Positions 16,117 to 25,167 of a DNA stretch of 64,000 nt are shown piece after piece. A model generated the notes under the pieces. It made no database searches. It worked only from the letters and a program-made list of their open reading frames with translations, and was not told the DNA's origin. The position numbers and the translations under genes are program-made. Position 1 is the first letter of the stretch, and each line of letters starts with the position of its first letter. Source of the stretch: Deinococcus peraridilitoris DSM 19664 (GTDB lineage: Bacteria; Deinococcota; Deinococci; Deinococcales; Deinococcaceae); contig NC_019793.1 of NCBI RefSeq assembly GCF_000317835.1, forward strand, positions 62,001-126,000. The letters are read 5' to 3'.

Positions 16117-18646
16117 AAAGGGTCACCTCTGAATTGATGGCTTGAATTCGTACCCGCCGATCTTCGGCTTCAGGCGACCAGCTGACGTGCACCTCACGTC
16201 GTTCACCGGGCAGCAGGTGAAAATGATTGCTGCTGAAATACGCCCAACCGGGCGCTCCCCGTTCACGCTGAGGTTCCAGACGCACGTCAAGCGCGACGAA
16301 ACTGCCGCCGTTGGTGATTTGCAGTACCCCGGGTCGCGGGACATCAACGCGCAGGGTAGTGCAGAGAGAGTGCAGTACGGGACGAAGCGTTTCTCCTTTC
16401 ACGAACAGGTAGCGATTTTCCGCGACAATTGCCGTTGCGGCATCGAGAATTTTCAGGTCGAGAAAGAACACCTCGTCCGTGATCGCGGCGCGTGACAGGC
16501 AGACCTCATCCACGCGTACGGCGTCGTTGCCCGGCAACATGATGGCGCGCGTGCGGCTCAGGGCCACCTTTCCCGAGGCGCCGATGACACTCACCTGCAC
16601 GCTGAATTCACCCAATGGCCGTGCGTGCTGATGGGCCACGAACACCTCTGCTTCGAAATGCGTGCGTTGACTCAGCATCTGCGCGGCAAAGCGGGCCGTG
16701 ACGGCCAAAGCGTCATAGGCCTTCCGGACGGCCCAGTACCCGCTCTTGGTTTCGGCGTCGTAATCGACGGCGCTGGTGCTCCAGGCGTTTGGGAAGCTTT
16801 CGTTGAACTGCCAGGGAATTGAGCCGCTGTTGTGCCATTGCCGTCGCCGGTTGGCTTCCAGGGCGTAACGGAGCGCTTCGTGCTGCAAGAGCTGACTGGC
16901 ACGCGACAGCGTGTCGAGATCGTGAACACCCCCGAACAGCTCCTGCACAAGAGGTTCGTTGATCCACCAGGCGCCCCGGTGAGCGTACATCGGGTTGTCA
17001 CGACCGGCGGGCCAGCGGTGCTCCTGGGAGATGGTGCCCCGCAGCAAAGGCAGATTGGAGAGGCCCTCGGCGCCGAACTCACTGTGCAGCATCGAGGTGG
17101 CGCTGTTGTAGAGCGTGTATTGCGCCTGCAGGCCCTGGTGTTCCCAGGGGCCGTGCACGTCGTGCTGACCGGCGGGGTTGTTGCCGATGACGCTCAGTGA
17201 GTTGCTCGCGGCGGGTCCGGAGGGAGAAGTCGGCAGCCAGTGCCGGTCGGGGTCCAGACGCTTCACGACGCTCCGCAGGGCACGGAGCACCCCTTCGTCA
17301 CCCGTGAGGGGCACATTGCCTTCATGCATCAGTTCATTCCCACCGCACCAGATCACCAGGGACGGATGGTTGCGCCTTTGTGGAATGATTCCTTCGGCCT
17401 CGCGCGTCATCATCTGAGTGAATGCCCCGTCATCGGGGGGCGTATTGCTGATGCCCGAACTCGACTGGTTGAATTCCTGCCAGACCATCAGGCCGTGGCG
17501 GTCACACAGTCGGTAGAAGGCTTCTTTCTCGATCAGCCCGCCGCCCCATACGCGCAGCAGGTTGACGTTGGCCTGCACGGCGAGCTGTATCAGCCGCTCG
17601 AGCTTGGCCGAGCGCTCGACGCCGTACATCACGTCGAGAGGCACCCAGTTCCAGCCGTTCAGGTACTCCCGCCTGCCGTTCACGACGAGGGTATAAGGCA
17701 GGGCGTCCTCGCCTGCACCTTCGTTGCGCCGCGCGTCGATCTGCCGGATTCCGAACTCCACCTGACGCTGGCAGGACAACCCGTCCGAACAGACAACGTC
17801 CAAGATCGCTTCGTAAAGCGGCTGCTCGCCATGCCCATTGGGCCACCACAAGTGCGGTCGTTCGATCCGCACGCAGAACGTCTGCGCTGACTCACCGGCC
17901 GCGAGCGCGCAGCTTATGCGCTCCTTCGCGATCACACCGTCGTTCCCGCGAATGGTCAGGTCCAGCTGCACGTCGGCGGGCACGCTGGCGTCAAACGTAC
18001 CGGTCACCTGCAGGTCGGCCTGGGTAAAATCCGAACTCAACCGCGCCCGAGCGTGCAGGTCCGTGACGCGCACAGAGCCCGTCCGCTCGAGGTACACGTC
18101 GTCCCAGAGGCCCAGGTGGATGAGGCGCGGACAGAAGTCCCAGCCGTACGTCATGCGGCTCTTGTGGGTCCGTACGCGCTCCGAGCGGCCGACCTGGGAC
18201 TCTTCGTCGGGCGCGCGGTGAAGGACGACGGCCAGCAGACTGTCCTGGCCGGGCGTGACACGCCGGGTGACATCGAACTCGGCTGGGGTAAACATGCTCT
18301 GGTGCCGGCCGAGCAATTCGCCGTTCAGGTAGATTTCTGCTGCATAGTCGATGCCTTCGAAGTGCAGCGTCAGGCGCTCTCCGGGCGTGAGCTCGGGTGC
18401 AGGGAAGGTCTTCTTGTAAATCCAGGTGCGTTGTGCGGCCCATTCCGCCTGCAAACTCTGCTGATCGCTGTACGGATCGGAAATGAGCCCCGCCCGCAGC
18501 AGGTCGTGGTGCACGCTGCCCGGCACGTTGGCCGGATGCCAGTGCAGGACGTCGCGGGAAGTGGGTTTTTCCGCGTGACGCCATACCCAGTCGTCTCCCA
18601 GGTAGTGTTTGAACTGCCAGTCGCTGCCGCTCAGGGTGATTTTCAT
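16109..18646 (-). CDS. GH2 beta-mannosidase
   Basis: An 845-residue glycoside hydrolase family 2 enzyme expected to release beta-linked mannose from non-reducing ends. The order is N-terminal sugar-binding sandwich (WQFKHYLGDDWVWRHAEKP..., VPGSVHHDLLRAGLI), Ig-like domain, then TIM barrel from about 300. The acid/base Glu is in IWCGGNELMHEG (about 438) and the nucleophile in LHSEFGAEG (about 523); RVWGGGLIEKEAFYRLCDRHGLMVWQEF is the characteristic beta-mannosidase barrel block. ATG 18646 is preferred; an in-frame TTG lies 18 nt further out and neither has a strong ribosome site. No signal peptide, so hydrolysis is intracellular. Its first-gene position opposite the GH38 operon suggests co-expression. 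Confidence 0.9.
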   Translation of the reverse strand: MKITLSGSDWQFKHYLGDDWVWRHAEKPTSRDVLHWHPANVPGSVHHDLLRAGLISDPYSDQQSLQAEWAAQRTWIYKKTFPAPELTPGERLTLHFEGIDYAAEIYLNGELLGRHQSMFTPAEFDVTRRVTPGQDSLLAVVLHRAPDEESQVGRSERVRTHKSRMTYGWDFCPRLIHLGLWDDVYLERTGSVRVTDLHARARLSSDFTQADLQVTGTFDASVPADVQLDLTIRGNDGVIAKERISCALAAGESAQTFCVRIERPHLWWPNGHGEQPLYEAILDVVCSDGLSCQRQVEFGIRQIDARRNEGAGEDALPYTLVVNGRREYLNGWNWVPLDVMYGVERSAKLERLIQLAVQANVNLLRVWGGGLIEKEAFYRLCDRHGLMVWQEFNQSSSGISNTPPDDGAFTQMMTREAEGIIPQRRNHPSLVIWCGGNELMHEGNVPLTGDEGVLRALRSVVKRLDPDRHWLPTSPSGPAASNSLSVIGNNPAGQHDVHGPWEHQGLQAQYTLYNSATSMLHSEFGAEGLSNLPLLRGTISQEHRWPAGRDNPMYAHRGAWWINEPLVQELFGGVHDLDTLSRASQLLQHEALRYALEANRRRQWHNSGSIPWQFNESFPNAWSTSAVDYDAETKSGYWAVRKAYDALAVTARFAAQMLSQRTHFEAEVFVAHQHARPLGEFSVQVSVIGASGKVALSRTRAIMLPGNDAVRVDEVCLSRAAITDEVFFLDLKILDAATAIVAENRYLFVKGETLRPVLHSLCTTLRVDVPRPGVLQITNGGSFVALDVRLEPQRERGAPGWAYFSSNHFHLLPGERREVHVSWSPEAEDRRVRIQAINSEVTLCE

Positions 18647-18729
18647 GATCGTGGTAGTTGGCAAAGGTCAGGATCGGGCGTGTGCCGTGCAGCCTGAAGA
18701 GGCCGCGTCCCCGGCGAGGCGCGAACGTC

Positions 18730-18758
18730 TTGTCAGGCTGTACCTGACACACTACCCT
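18730..18758 (+). promoter_or_regulatory. Promoter of the GH38-otnK-otnC operon
   Basis: TTGTCA (18730-18735), 17-nt spacer and TACCCT (18753-18758), 40 nt before the GH38 start codon. The -10 is weak but has the TAnnnT frame. Confidence 0.5.
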
Positions 18759-18762
18759 GTTT

Positions 18763-18777
18763 TTTAAAGATTTTAAA
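18763..18777. promoter_or_regulatory. Candidate operator: TTTAAA-GAT-TTTAAA at the start of transcription
   Basis: Two TTTAAA palindromes separated by GAT lie directly after the -10 box, where the transcript would start. They are part of an AT-only run (18760-18780) that stands out from GC-rich flanks. The placement suits a repressor and recalls the AT-rich dyads at 1030-1050 and 7799-7835. Confidence 0.4.
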
Positions 18778-18798
18778 TAACCCGCGTTCGGAGGTTTC

Positions 18799-21369
18799 AT
18801 GACCAACCCACGCCACAAGGACCTGACCTTCACCCTGACCGGACACGCCCACCTCGATCCTGTCTGGCTGTGGGACCAGCAGGAAGGCATCGAAACGGTC
18901 AAGGCCACCTTTCGCAGCGCGCTTGACCGCATCAAGGAAAACCCCGATCTGGTCTTTACGCACACCTCCGCCGCCCAGTACGCCTGGATGCAGATTCACC
19001 CGCAGCTGATGGATGAGATCCGTGACGCTGTCCGGCGTGGCCAGTGGGAACTCAGCGGGGGATTCTGGGTGGAACCGGACGTGAACATCCCTTCCGGTGA
19101 AGCCCTTGCCCGGCAGGGCCTCTACGGTCAGCGCTTCTTTCGGCAGGCGTTCGGCCAACACTGCAGCGTCGCCTTCCTCCCGGACTCCTTCGGACATCCA
19201 CACACCCTCCCACAGATCCTCAGGCACTGCGCCCTGACATCCTTTGTCTTCTGGCGTCCCCACCCGCACGAAGTCGAGCTTCCCTCCAACCTCTTCTGGT
19301 GGCAGGGACGCGACGGCTCGCGCATCCTCAGTGCCCGCCTGGAAAGCTACAACTCCAATCCGCGCGACCTCACCGACTCCCTGAACGCCGCCATTCCCTG
19401 GCGTCCAGTGGACAGTCCGGAATGGCTGGTCGTGTACGGTGTTGGCAATCACGGCGGCGGCCCCACCAGAAAAGCCCTCTCCCACCTGCGTGACCTGATG
19501 ACCTCACCCGACTGGCCCACCTTGCAGCTCGGTACCCTGGAGGGCTTCTTCGAACGCGCCCGCACGCGCGACCATCCCACCTTCGACGCGGCGCTGCAGC
19601 ACACCTTCCGAGGCTGTTATACCTCTCACAGCCAGGTGAAGCAGCTCAACCGCCAGGCGGAACACATCCTCGCCATGGCTGAGAAATGGTCCACCATCGC
19701 GCGGGTCTACGGTCAGCCGTATCCGACGGAGGCACTCGAGCGTGCCTGGAAGCACCTGCTCTTCAACCAGTTTCACGACATCATCTGCGGCACCAGCATT
19801 CCCCGCGCGTACGACGACGTCCGCTTCGAGATGAGCGAAGCCATCGGCACCGCGCGACGGGTCACGCACGCGGCGCAGCAGGTCATCGCCCAGCGCATCG
19901 ACACGCGCAGCAGTCCGGAGGTGACGATCGAGGAAACCATGCGGCGCGTGCGCACGGGAGCGGGTAACGCGGTCGCCGATCTGGGCGACGGCGTACCGGT
20001 GGTGGTCTTCAATTCCAGCCCCTGCCCACGGCGTGAAGTCATCGATGTGGAACTCAATGACTGGCACATCATGGACCTGCGCGTTCAGGACGAACAACAG
20101 CGACCCGTCGTGCATCAATTTGCGCACGGTGAAGCAGGACCGCCCCGCAAGCGTGTGGCGTTTCTCGCCGAAGTGCCTCCGCTGGGTTACCGGTTGTACC
20201 GCGTCACCGATGAGCCCCCACACCAACCTGGCCCGGACGCCAGGCCGCTGAATGTCGCGCCCACGGTCCTCGAGAACTCCTGGTGGCGGCTGGAGTTCGA
20301 CGCCCGCACGGGCGCCCTGCGCAGCCTGCGCGACCAGCAGCTGGGCCGTGAACTGCTCTCGGGTGCAGGCGCGCAGCTGCTCGTCATCGAAGACCCCAGC
20401 AATCCCTGGGGCAAGGGCGCGTACTTCCGCCACCTCGCGGGCGTGTTTGGCCAGCCCGAGCTGAGCCTGCTCGAAAGCGGACCTGTCCGCGCGACCATCC
20501 GCGTCACGACCCGCTGGGGCCAGTCTACAGCGCAGCATGACTTCACCCTCTACCGCGACATTCCTGCCATTCACGGCCGTCTGCAGCTCGACTGGCACGA
20601 AGAGTACCGCATGGTGAAACTCGCCTTTCCGTTCGCACTGGAAAATGCTCAAGCGACCTTTTCCGTGCCGTTCGGGCATACCGAGCGTCCCGCCGGTGGA
20701 CAGGAAGAACCCTCGCAGGCCTGGCTGAACGTGAAGGGGAGTCTCGCCGATATGGGCCGCCACACCCAGGCAAACGTGCACCAGCTCGGCGATGAAACGG
20801 CGTCCATGCAGGACGCACCTGCGTCCGCCCTACCCTACGGTGTGGCGCTGCTGAATGACGGCAAGTACGGCGCGGACGTACAGGGTGGTGAACTGCGGCT
20901 GTCCATTGTGCGCAGCCCGATTTACGGGGGCGGCGACCGTCCCGAACGTCCCCGGCCCGTCGATGAGTACCTCGATCAGGGCGTGACCCGCACCCGCTGG
21001 GCTCTCATACCACACCAGGGTGGCTGGCAGGAGCACATGGTCGTGCAGGCCGCGCAGGACTTCAACGAACCACTCAGCTTCGTTCGGGAGTACGCGCATG
21101 CCGGAGATCTGCCGCCCGTGCAGTCGTACCTGAACGTCGAACCTCCGGGGGCGGTGATCGTCACCGCCCTCAAAAACGCAGAAGAAGGCGACGACCTGAT
21201 TCTCCGACTCTACGAACCCCATCACCGCACCGCACACGTGTGTGTCACACTGCCGCTCATCCACACCACGCTGTCCGTTACCGTCAGGCCGCACGAAATC
21301 AAAACCTTGCGCGTAACTCAAAGCGGCACGTTTCGTGAAGTCAATTTCCTCGAGGAAGACTTCGCGTGA
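18799..21369 (+). CDS. GH38 alpha-mannosidase
   Basis: An 856-residue zinc-dependent glycoside hydrolase family 38 enzyme that removes alpha-linked mannose. Start ATG with GGAGG 5 nt upstream. Motifs: GHAHLDPVWLW (zinc ligands H18 and D20), ELSGGFWVEPDVNIPSGE, nucleophile and zinc ligand D129 in FLPDSFGHPHTL, and HLLFNQFHDIICGTSI with the fourth zinc ligand. A central helical bundle (about 290-400) and C-terminal beta domains match the family. No signal peptide. It is followed after 74 bp by otnK and then otnC, and is divergent from the beta-mannosidase, so alpha- and beta-mannosidic bonds are probably cleaved together in the cytoplasm. Confidence 0.93.
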   Translation: MTNPRHKDLTFTLTGHAHLDPVWLWDQQEGIETVKATFRSALDRIKENPDLVFTHTSAAQYAWMQIHPQLMDEIRDAVRRGQWELSGGFWVEPDVNIPSGEALARQGLYGQRFFRQAFGQHCSVAFLPDSFGHPHTLPQILRHCALTSFVFWRPHPHEVELPSNLFWWQGRDGSRILSARLESYNSNPRDLTDSLNAAIPWRPVDSPEWLVVYGVGNHGGGPTRKALSHLRDLMTSPDWPTLQLGTLEGFFERARTRDHPTFDAALQHTFRGCYTSHSQVKQLNRQAEHILAMAEKWSTIARVYGQPYPTEALERAWKHLLFNQFHDIICGTSIPRAYDDVRFEMSEAIGTARRVTHAAQQVIAQRIDTRSSPEVTIEETMRRVRTGAGNAVADLGDGVPVVVFNSSPCPRREVIDVELNDWHIMDLRVQDEQQRPVVHQFAHGEAGPPRKRVAFLAEVPPLGYRLYRVTDEPPHQPGPDARPLNVAPTVLENSWWRLEFDARTGALRSLRDQQLGRELLSGAGAQLLVIEDPSNPWGKGAYFRHLAGVFGQPELSLLESGPVRATIRVTTRWGQSTAQHDFTLYRDIPAIHGRLQLDWHEEYRMVKLAFPFALENAQATFSVPFGHTERPAGGQEEPSQAWLNVKGSLADMGRHTQANVHQLGDETASMQDAPASALPYGVALLNDGKYGADVQGGELRLSIVRSPIYGGGDRPERPRPVDEYLDQGVTRTRWALIPHQGGWQEHMVVQAAQDFNEPLSFVREYAHAGDLPPVQSYLNVEPPGAVIVTALKNAEEGDDLILRLYEPHHRTAHVCVTLPLIHTTLSVTVRPHEIKTLRVTQSGTFREVNFLEEDFA

Positions 21370-21443
21370 AGTGCCCTGACTTGGCGCACGCCATGACGGC
21401 ATGGCCGGTTCCCACTCGCCAGCATCTGTGCGCCGGAGGATGA

Positions 21444-22697
21444 ATGCCCACGCTTGGTTGTATTGCCGATGATTACACCGGAGCCGCGGACCTCGCGAAC
21501 AACCTGACCCGTCAGGGTTTCCGGACCACCCTGATCCTTGGCCTCCCCAGCCACTCCCAGGTGGCCTTGGATGAAGTCGACGCGGTCGTCATCGCCCTCA
21601 AGTCCCGCACCGTTTCTGCTCCTCAGGCCGTGCACCAGTCCCTCGCCGCGCTGCGTTACCTGCAGGAACTGTCCTGCAGGCGCTTTTACTTCAAGTACTG
21701 CTCCACGTTCGACTCTACCGCGCACGGCAACATCGGACCCGTGACAGACGCACTGGTGAAGGCACTGAACGCGCACGGCACCATCCTCTGCCCCGCCTTC
21801 CCGGATGGAGGCCGCACCGTCTATCGTGGTCACCTGTTCGTGCATGACGCCCTGCTGAGCGAAAGCGGCATGCAGCACCATCCGCTCACGCCCATGCGCG
21901 ATCCGAATCTCGTGCGGGTCCTGCAGGCCCAGACTCCTTCGCGCGTGGGCCTGCTGTCCTACCATCACCTCCAACAAGGGCCCACGGCCACCCGCGAGCA
22001 GCTGCACGCCTTGCAGTCCACCGGACATCAACTGGTGCTGTGTGACACGCTCGACAACGATCATCTGCGCACCCTGGCGCTCGCCACACGCGACGACATC
22101 CTCATCACGGGAGGATCCGGCCTCGCGCTCGGCTTGCCTGCCCCGGCAGGTGACACGTCCTTGACGACCAGCCAACTCCCCCGCGCCCGCGGTGCGCAGG
22201 TCGTTCTGGCGGGCAGTGCCTCCCGCGCAACCCACGCGCAGATCGAACACGCCCGCGCCTTCCTGCCGACCTTGAAGCTCGATGCCTTCGAGCTGACCTC
22301 GGCGTACGACCGCGCGCTCCAGCAAGTGGTGCAGTGGGCCCGCCCGTACCTGGGGGTGACACCCATTTTGATTTACGCCAGTGGCACGCCCGAAGAGATA
22401 CACACCGTGCAAGAACAGCTTGGCCGGGAGCATTCCGGAGCCCTGATCGAAGGCGCGCTCGCACAACTCGCCGTGCGGCTCACGGAACTCGGCGCGCGTC
22501 AGCTGATCATCGCGGGCGGCGAAACCTCGGGCGCGGTGACCCAGGCACTCGGTGTTCAGGTCCTGCGCATCGGCCCCGAAGTGTCACCCGGGGTGCCCTG
22601 GACTTACAGCCCCAAACGGGCGCTGCACCTGGTACTGAAATCCGGCAACTTCGGACCGGTGGACCTGTTCACCGCCGCCTGGGAGCTGATCGCATGA
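21444..22697 (+). CDS. otnK: Four-carbon acid sugar kinase (3-oxo-tetronate kinase)
   Basis: A 417-residue DUF1537 kinase. The N-terminal LGCIADDYTGAADLANNLTRQG is the substrate-binding signature, FYFKYCSTFDSTAHGNIGP follows, and the C-terminal nucleotide domain carries IAGGETSGAVTQALGV and PKRALHLVLKSGNFG. Known members phosphorylate 3-oxo-tetronate derived from threonate or erythronate. Start ATG preceded by GGAGG. Its stop overlaps the next start (ATGA), so the two proteins are coupled. The dehydrogenase and isomerase that usually complete the pathway are absent here. The genomic partner, an alpha-mannosidase, is not usual for this pathway. Confidence 0.9.
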   Translation: MPTLGCIADDYTGAADLANNLTRQGFRTTLILGLPSHSQVALDEVDAVVIALKSRTVSAPQAVHQSLAALRYLQELSCRRFYFKYCSTFDSTAHGNIGPVTDALVKALNAHGTILCPAFPDGGRTVYRGHLFVHDALLSESGMQHHPLTPMRDPNLVRVLQAQTPSRVGLLSYHHLQQGPTATREQLHALQSTGHQLVLCDTLDNDHLRTLALATRDDILITGGSGLALGLPAPAGDTSLTTSQLPRARGAQVVLAGSASRATHAQIEHARAFLPTLKLDAFELTSAYDRALQQVVQWARPYLGVTPILIYASGTPEEIHTVQEQLGREHSGALIEGALAQLAVRLTELGARQLIIAGGETSGAVTQALGVQVLRIGPEVSPGVPWTYSPKRALHLVLKSGNFGPVDLFTAAWELIA

Positions 22698-23350
22698 TTC
22701 CAACGCGTGAACGTCATCAACTTGTTCGGTTGGGCCGGCGCCTCTATGAGCGGGGGCTCAGCCCTGGCACGAGCGGGAATCTCAGCGTCCGGCTGGAAGG
22801 GAACGCCGGATGGCTGCTTACCCCGACCAACTCCTGCCTCGGCGAGCTCACCGCAGACAACATCAGTCACCTCGACTGGGACGGAACTTTACTGGGCGGC
22901 TCACCGCCCAGCAAGGAATCGTTTCTGCATCTCGCCTACTATCGCTTCCGGCCAGAAACCCACGCTGTCGTGCATCTGCACTCCACCTTCGCGGTGGCAC
23001 TATCCTGCCTGGCCCACTTGAATCCTCACAGTTGTCTGCCGCCGCTCACGCCGTACTTCGTGATGCGCATCGGAAATCTACCACTCGTGCCGTACCACCG
23101 GCCGGGCGACCAACGCCTTGGCGACGAGGTGGCCCGGCTCGCGCCCACCCATTCGGCGGTGTTGCTGGCCAATCACGGACCGGTGGTGTCCGCCCCGAGC
23201 CTCGAGGACGCTGTCAGCGCAGCCGAAGAACTCGAAGAAACCGCACGCATCTTCCTGGCATTGCAGGGACACCCGATCCGCACGCTGGACGCGCATCAGA
23301 TCGAGGAACTCCAGCGGACCTTTGGAGCGCGCTGGAACCCCGAGGCCTGA
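22694..23350 (+). CDS. otnC: Class II aldolase (3-oxo-tetronate 4-phosphate decarboxylase)
   Basis: A 218-residue class II aldolase/adducin domain protein, starting at the ATG that overlaps the otnK stop by 4 bp. SPGTSGNLSVRL binds phosphate, SKESFLHLAYYRFRPETHAVVHLHSTFAVALSCL supplies the Glu and the zinc HxH, and LLANHGPVV the third zinc His. In the known pathway OtnC decarboxylates 3-oxo-tetronate 4-phosphate to dihydroxyacetone phosphate. Sequence alone does not exclude a fuculose- or ribulose-phosphate aldolase activity, but pairing with otnK makes the tetronate role likely. Confidence 0.85.
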   Translation: MIPTRERHQLVRLGRRLYERGLSPGTSGNLSVRLEGNAGWLLTPTNSCLGELTADNISHLDWDGTLLGGSPPSKESFLHLAYYRFRPETHAVVHLHSTFAVALSCLAHLNPHSCLPPLTPYFVMRIGNLPLVPYHRPGDQRLGDEVARLAPTHSAVLLANHGPVVSAPSLEDAVSAAEELEETARIFLALQGHPIRTLDAHQIEELQRTFGARWNPEA

Positions 23351-23372
23351 CGGTACGCTGCAAGTTTTTTTC

Positions 23373-24323
23373 TCAGTGCCCGCCGCTCGCACTACTCCGG
23401 CCAGCTCGTGCGTGCAACGCCAACACGATCACGCCGCCAATCAGCAGCCCAGCCAGAGCGGACCCCAGCGTTTCGGTCAGCCACTCCAGGAAGTGCTGCG
23501 CGAACGGAACGGCGTGCCCAATGCCCAATGCGAGGTCATGTAACGCGTGGGCAGGCCCGGCCAGGCCAAATTGTGCAAGCCCGTCGAGGATGATGTGGCC
23601 TCCCACCCAGAGCATCGCGACGATGCCCACCACTCCCAGCACGGACAGCACACCCGGCATCCCTTTCACCAGGCCACGACCCAGCGTCTGCAGCATCGGT
23701 GAGCGGGAGCTGGCAAGTTTCAATCCGAGGTCGTCCGCCTTGACAATCAGAGCCACCAGTCCGTACACGAGTGCAGTGATCGCCAGCGCGACGACCAGCA
23801 GAATCAATGCGCGGGAAAAGAAGGGTTCACCCGCGACTTCGGCCAGAGAGATCGCCATGATTTCCGCCGAGAGAATGAAATCCGTGCGCACTGCCCCGGC
23901 GATCATTTGCTGTTCGTGAACGGCAGTACCGAGTTTCTCTGCGTCGTCACGAGGGGTGTGTGCATGACCGGCGAAGGCTTCGTAGATCTTTTCGGCTCCT
24001 TCAAAGCACAGGTAAGCACCACCGAGCATCAACAGGGGGGCCATGGCCCACGGCACGAATTGGCTGATCAGCAGCGCTGCCGGCAAGATGAATACGACTT
24101 TGTTGCGCAGCGATCCCCGGGCGATGCGCCAGATGACGGGCAGCTCCCGTTGCGGCGTGAATCCGGTCACGTACCGGGGCGTCACGGCCGTGTCGTCGAC
24201 GACCACCCCAATGGCTTTCACGCCTGCCCTGCCGGCGGCGGCACCAATGTCATCCACCGAGGCAGCGGCGAGCCGGGCGATCAAAGCAACGTCATCGAGT
24301 AAAGCGACGAGGCCGCCACTCAT
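23373..24323 (-). CDS. DUF808 family inner-membrane protein (YedI-like)
   Basis: A 316-residue multi-spanning membrane protein. MSGGLVALLDDVALIARLAAASVDDI and GRAGVKAIGVVVDDTAVTPRYV are the diagnostic N-terminal block. About five hydrophobic segments follow (for example VVFILPAALLISQFVPWAMA, ALILLVVALAITALVYGLVA, GVLSVLGVVGIVAMLWVG). The intervening soluble loop has GAYLCFEGAEKIYEAF and VRTDFILSAEIMAI. Function of the family is unknown. It converges on otnC with 22 bp between the stops. GGAG lies 12 nt before the ATG. Confidence 0.88.
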   Translation of the reverse strand: MSGGLVALLDDVALIARLAAASVDDIGAAAGRAGVKAIGVVVDDTAVTPRYVTGFTPQRELPVIWRIARGSLRNKVVFILPAALLISQFVPWAMAPLLMLGGAYLCFEGAEKIYEAFAGHAHTPRDDAEKLGTAVHEQQMIAGAVRTDFILSAEIMAISLAEVAGEPFFSRALILLVVALAITALVYGLVALIVKADDLGLKLASSRSPMLQTLGRGLVKGMPGVLSVLGVVGIVAMLWVGGHIILDGLAQFGLAGPAHALHDLALGIGHAVPFAQHFLEWLTETLGSALAGLLIGGVIVLALHARAGRSSASGGH

Positions 24324-24558
24324 GACGCAAAACGCTCCAGCGGGTTCGACGGGACGTGATGGCCGGTCACGGAAATCTTATGAGGAATGAACATTGAATC
24401 CAGGGTATTACACGCGAAAGGGCGACTTGCTGAGGTCGTCAAAGGCCAGGCCGACCATGCCTTCATGTTTGCGGCCTGATTTGCAGGCCCGGCCTGAAGC
24501 TGGAGCAGTGTTGTACATCATCGAATGAGGGAAGCGGGCAGGTGATCACCGCGCCGTT
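24324..24558. other. Short intergenic region
   Basis: Probable promoter region of the DUF808 gene and 3' region of the response regulator at 24559. A 7-bp dyad (24552-24558 with 24566-24572) straddles the response-regulator stop codon but lacks a T-run. Nothing else seen. Confidence 0.35.
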
Positions 24559-24987
24559 TCACCGGAACGGCGACTTTGATGCCACGAGCGCCACAACAGT
24601 CCAGAACGCCTGAAGGTGACGCAGTCGATTCACGAATTCGTCCGGCGACGAGGGCTTACGGATGTACGCGTTGGCCTGACGACGGTAACTCTCCCGGATG
24701 TCATGCTCCGCGTTCGAGATCGTCAGGACGATGACAGGAATGGTACGCCAGTCCTGATGATTTCTGATGCTGCGCAGCACTTCCAGACCGCCCATGCGCG
24801 GCATGTGGAGGTCGAGCAGAATCAAATCCGGCACCGGTCGGGTATGCAGATAGGAAAGCGCCTCGACACCGTCATGCACCGCATTCAGTGAGTGCGGCAG
24901 ACCCAGCTCCTTGAAAGCCTGGGCGATCAGGAAACAATCTTCGCTGCTGTCGTCGATCAGAAGAATTGCCAATGTGTCTTTCGGCAT
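24559..24987 (-). CDS. Single-domain response regulator
   Basis: A 142-residue CheY-like receiver: acidic pocket LLIDDSSED, phospho-acceptor Asp in LILLDLHMPRMGG, Thr in VIVLTISN and Lys in AYIRKPSSPDEF. No output domain. Divergent from a second stand-alone receiver 180 bp away. No kinase is adjacent; the nearest is the PAS kinase at 11.4-13.4 kb. The C-terminus HLQAFWTVVAL resembles Rcp1-like regulators of phytochrome-type kinases. Confidence 0.9.
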   Translation of the reverse strand: MPKDTLAILLIDDSSEDCFLIAQAFKELGLPHSLNAVHDGVEALSYLHTRPVPDLILLDLHMPRMGGLEVLRSIRNHQDWRTIPVIVLTISNAEHDIRESYRRQANAYIRKPSSPDEFVNRLRHLQAFWTVVALVASKSPFR

Positions 24988-25167
24988 GGCGTTCTTTGGG
25001 GAGTGTAGCGAGTAAACCTGACGTATCGGCGTCGTCTCTCACATCACATCTGGAGTCGAGACTCATCTTCCCTTGAGGCTGGAGCGGCGGACCGTCGGCC
25101 AAGTCTTAATGCTGCCAACCTCAAGACCACGTTAATCTGAGAGAGCTGAGGAGAGTGACAGAATTTC

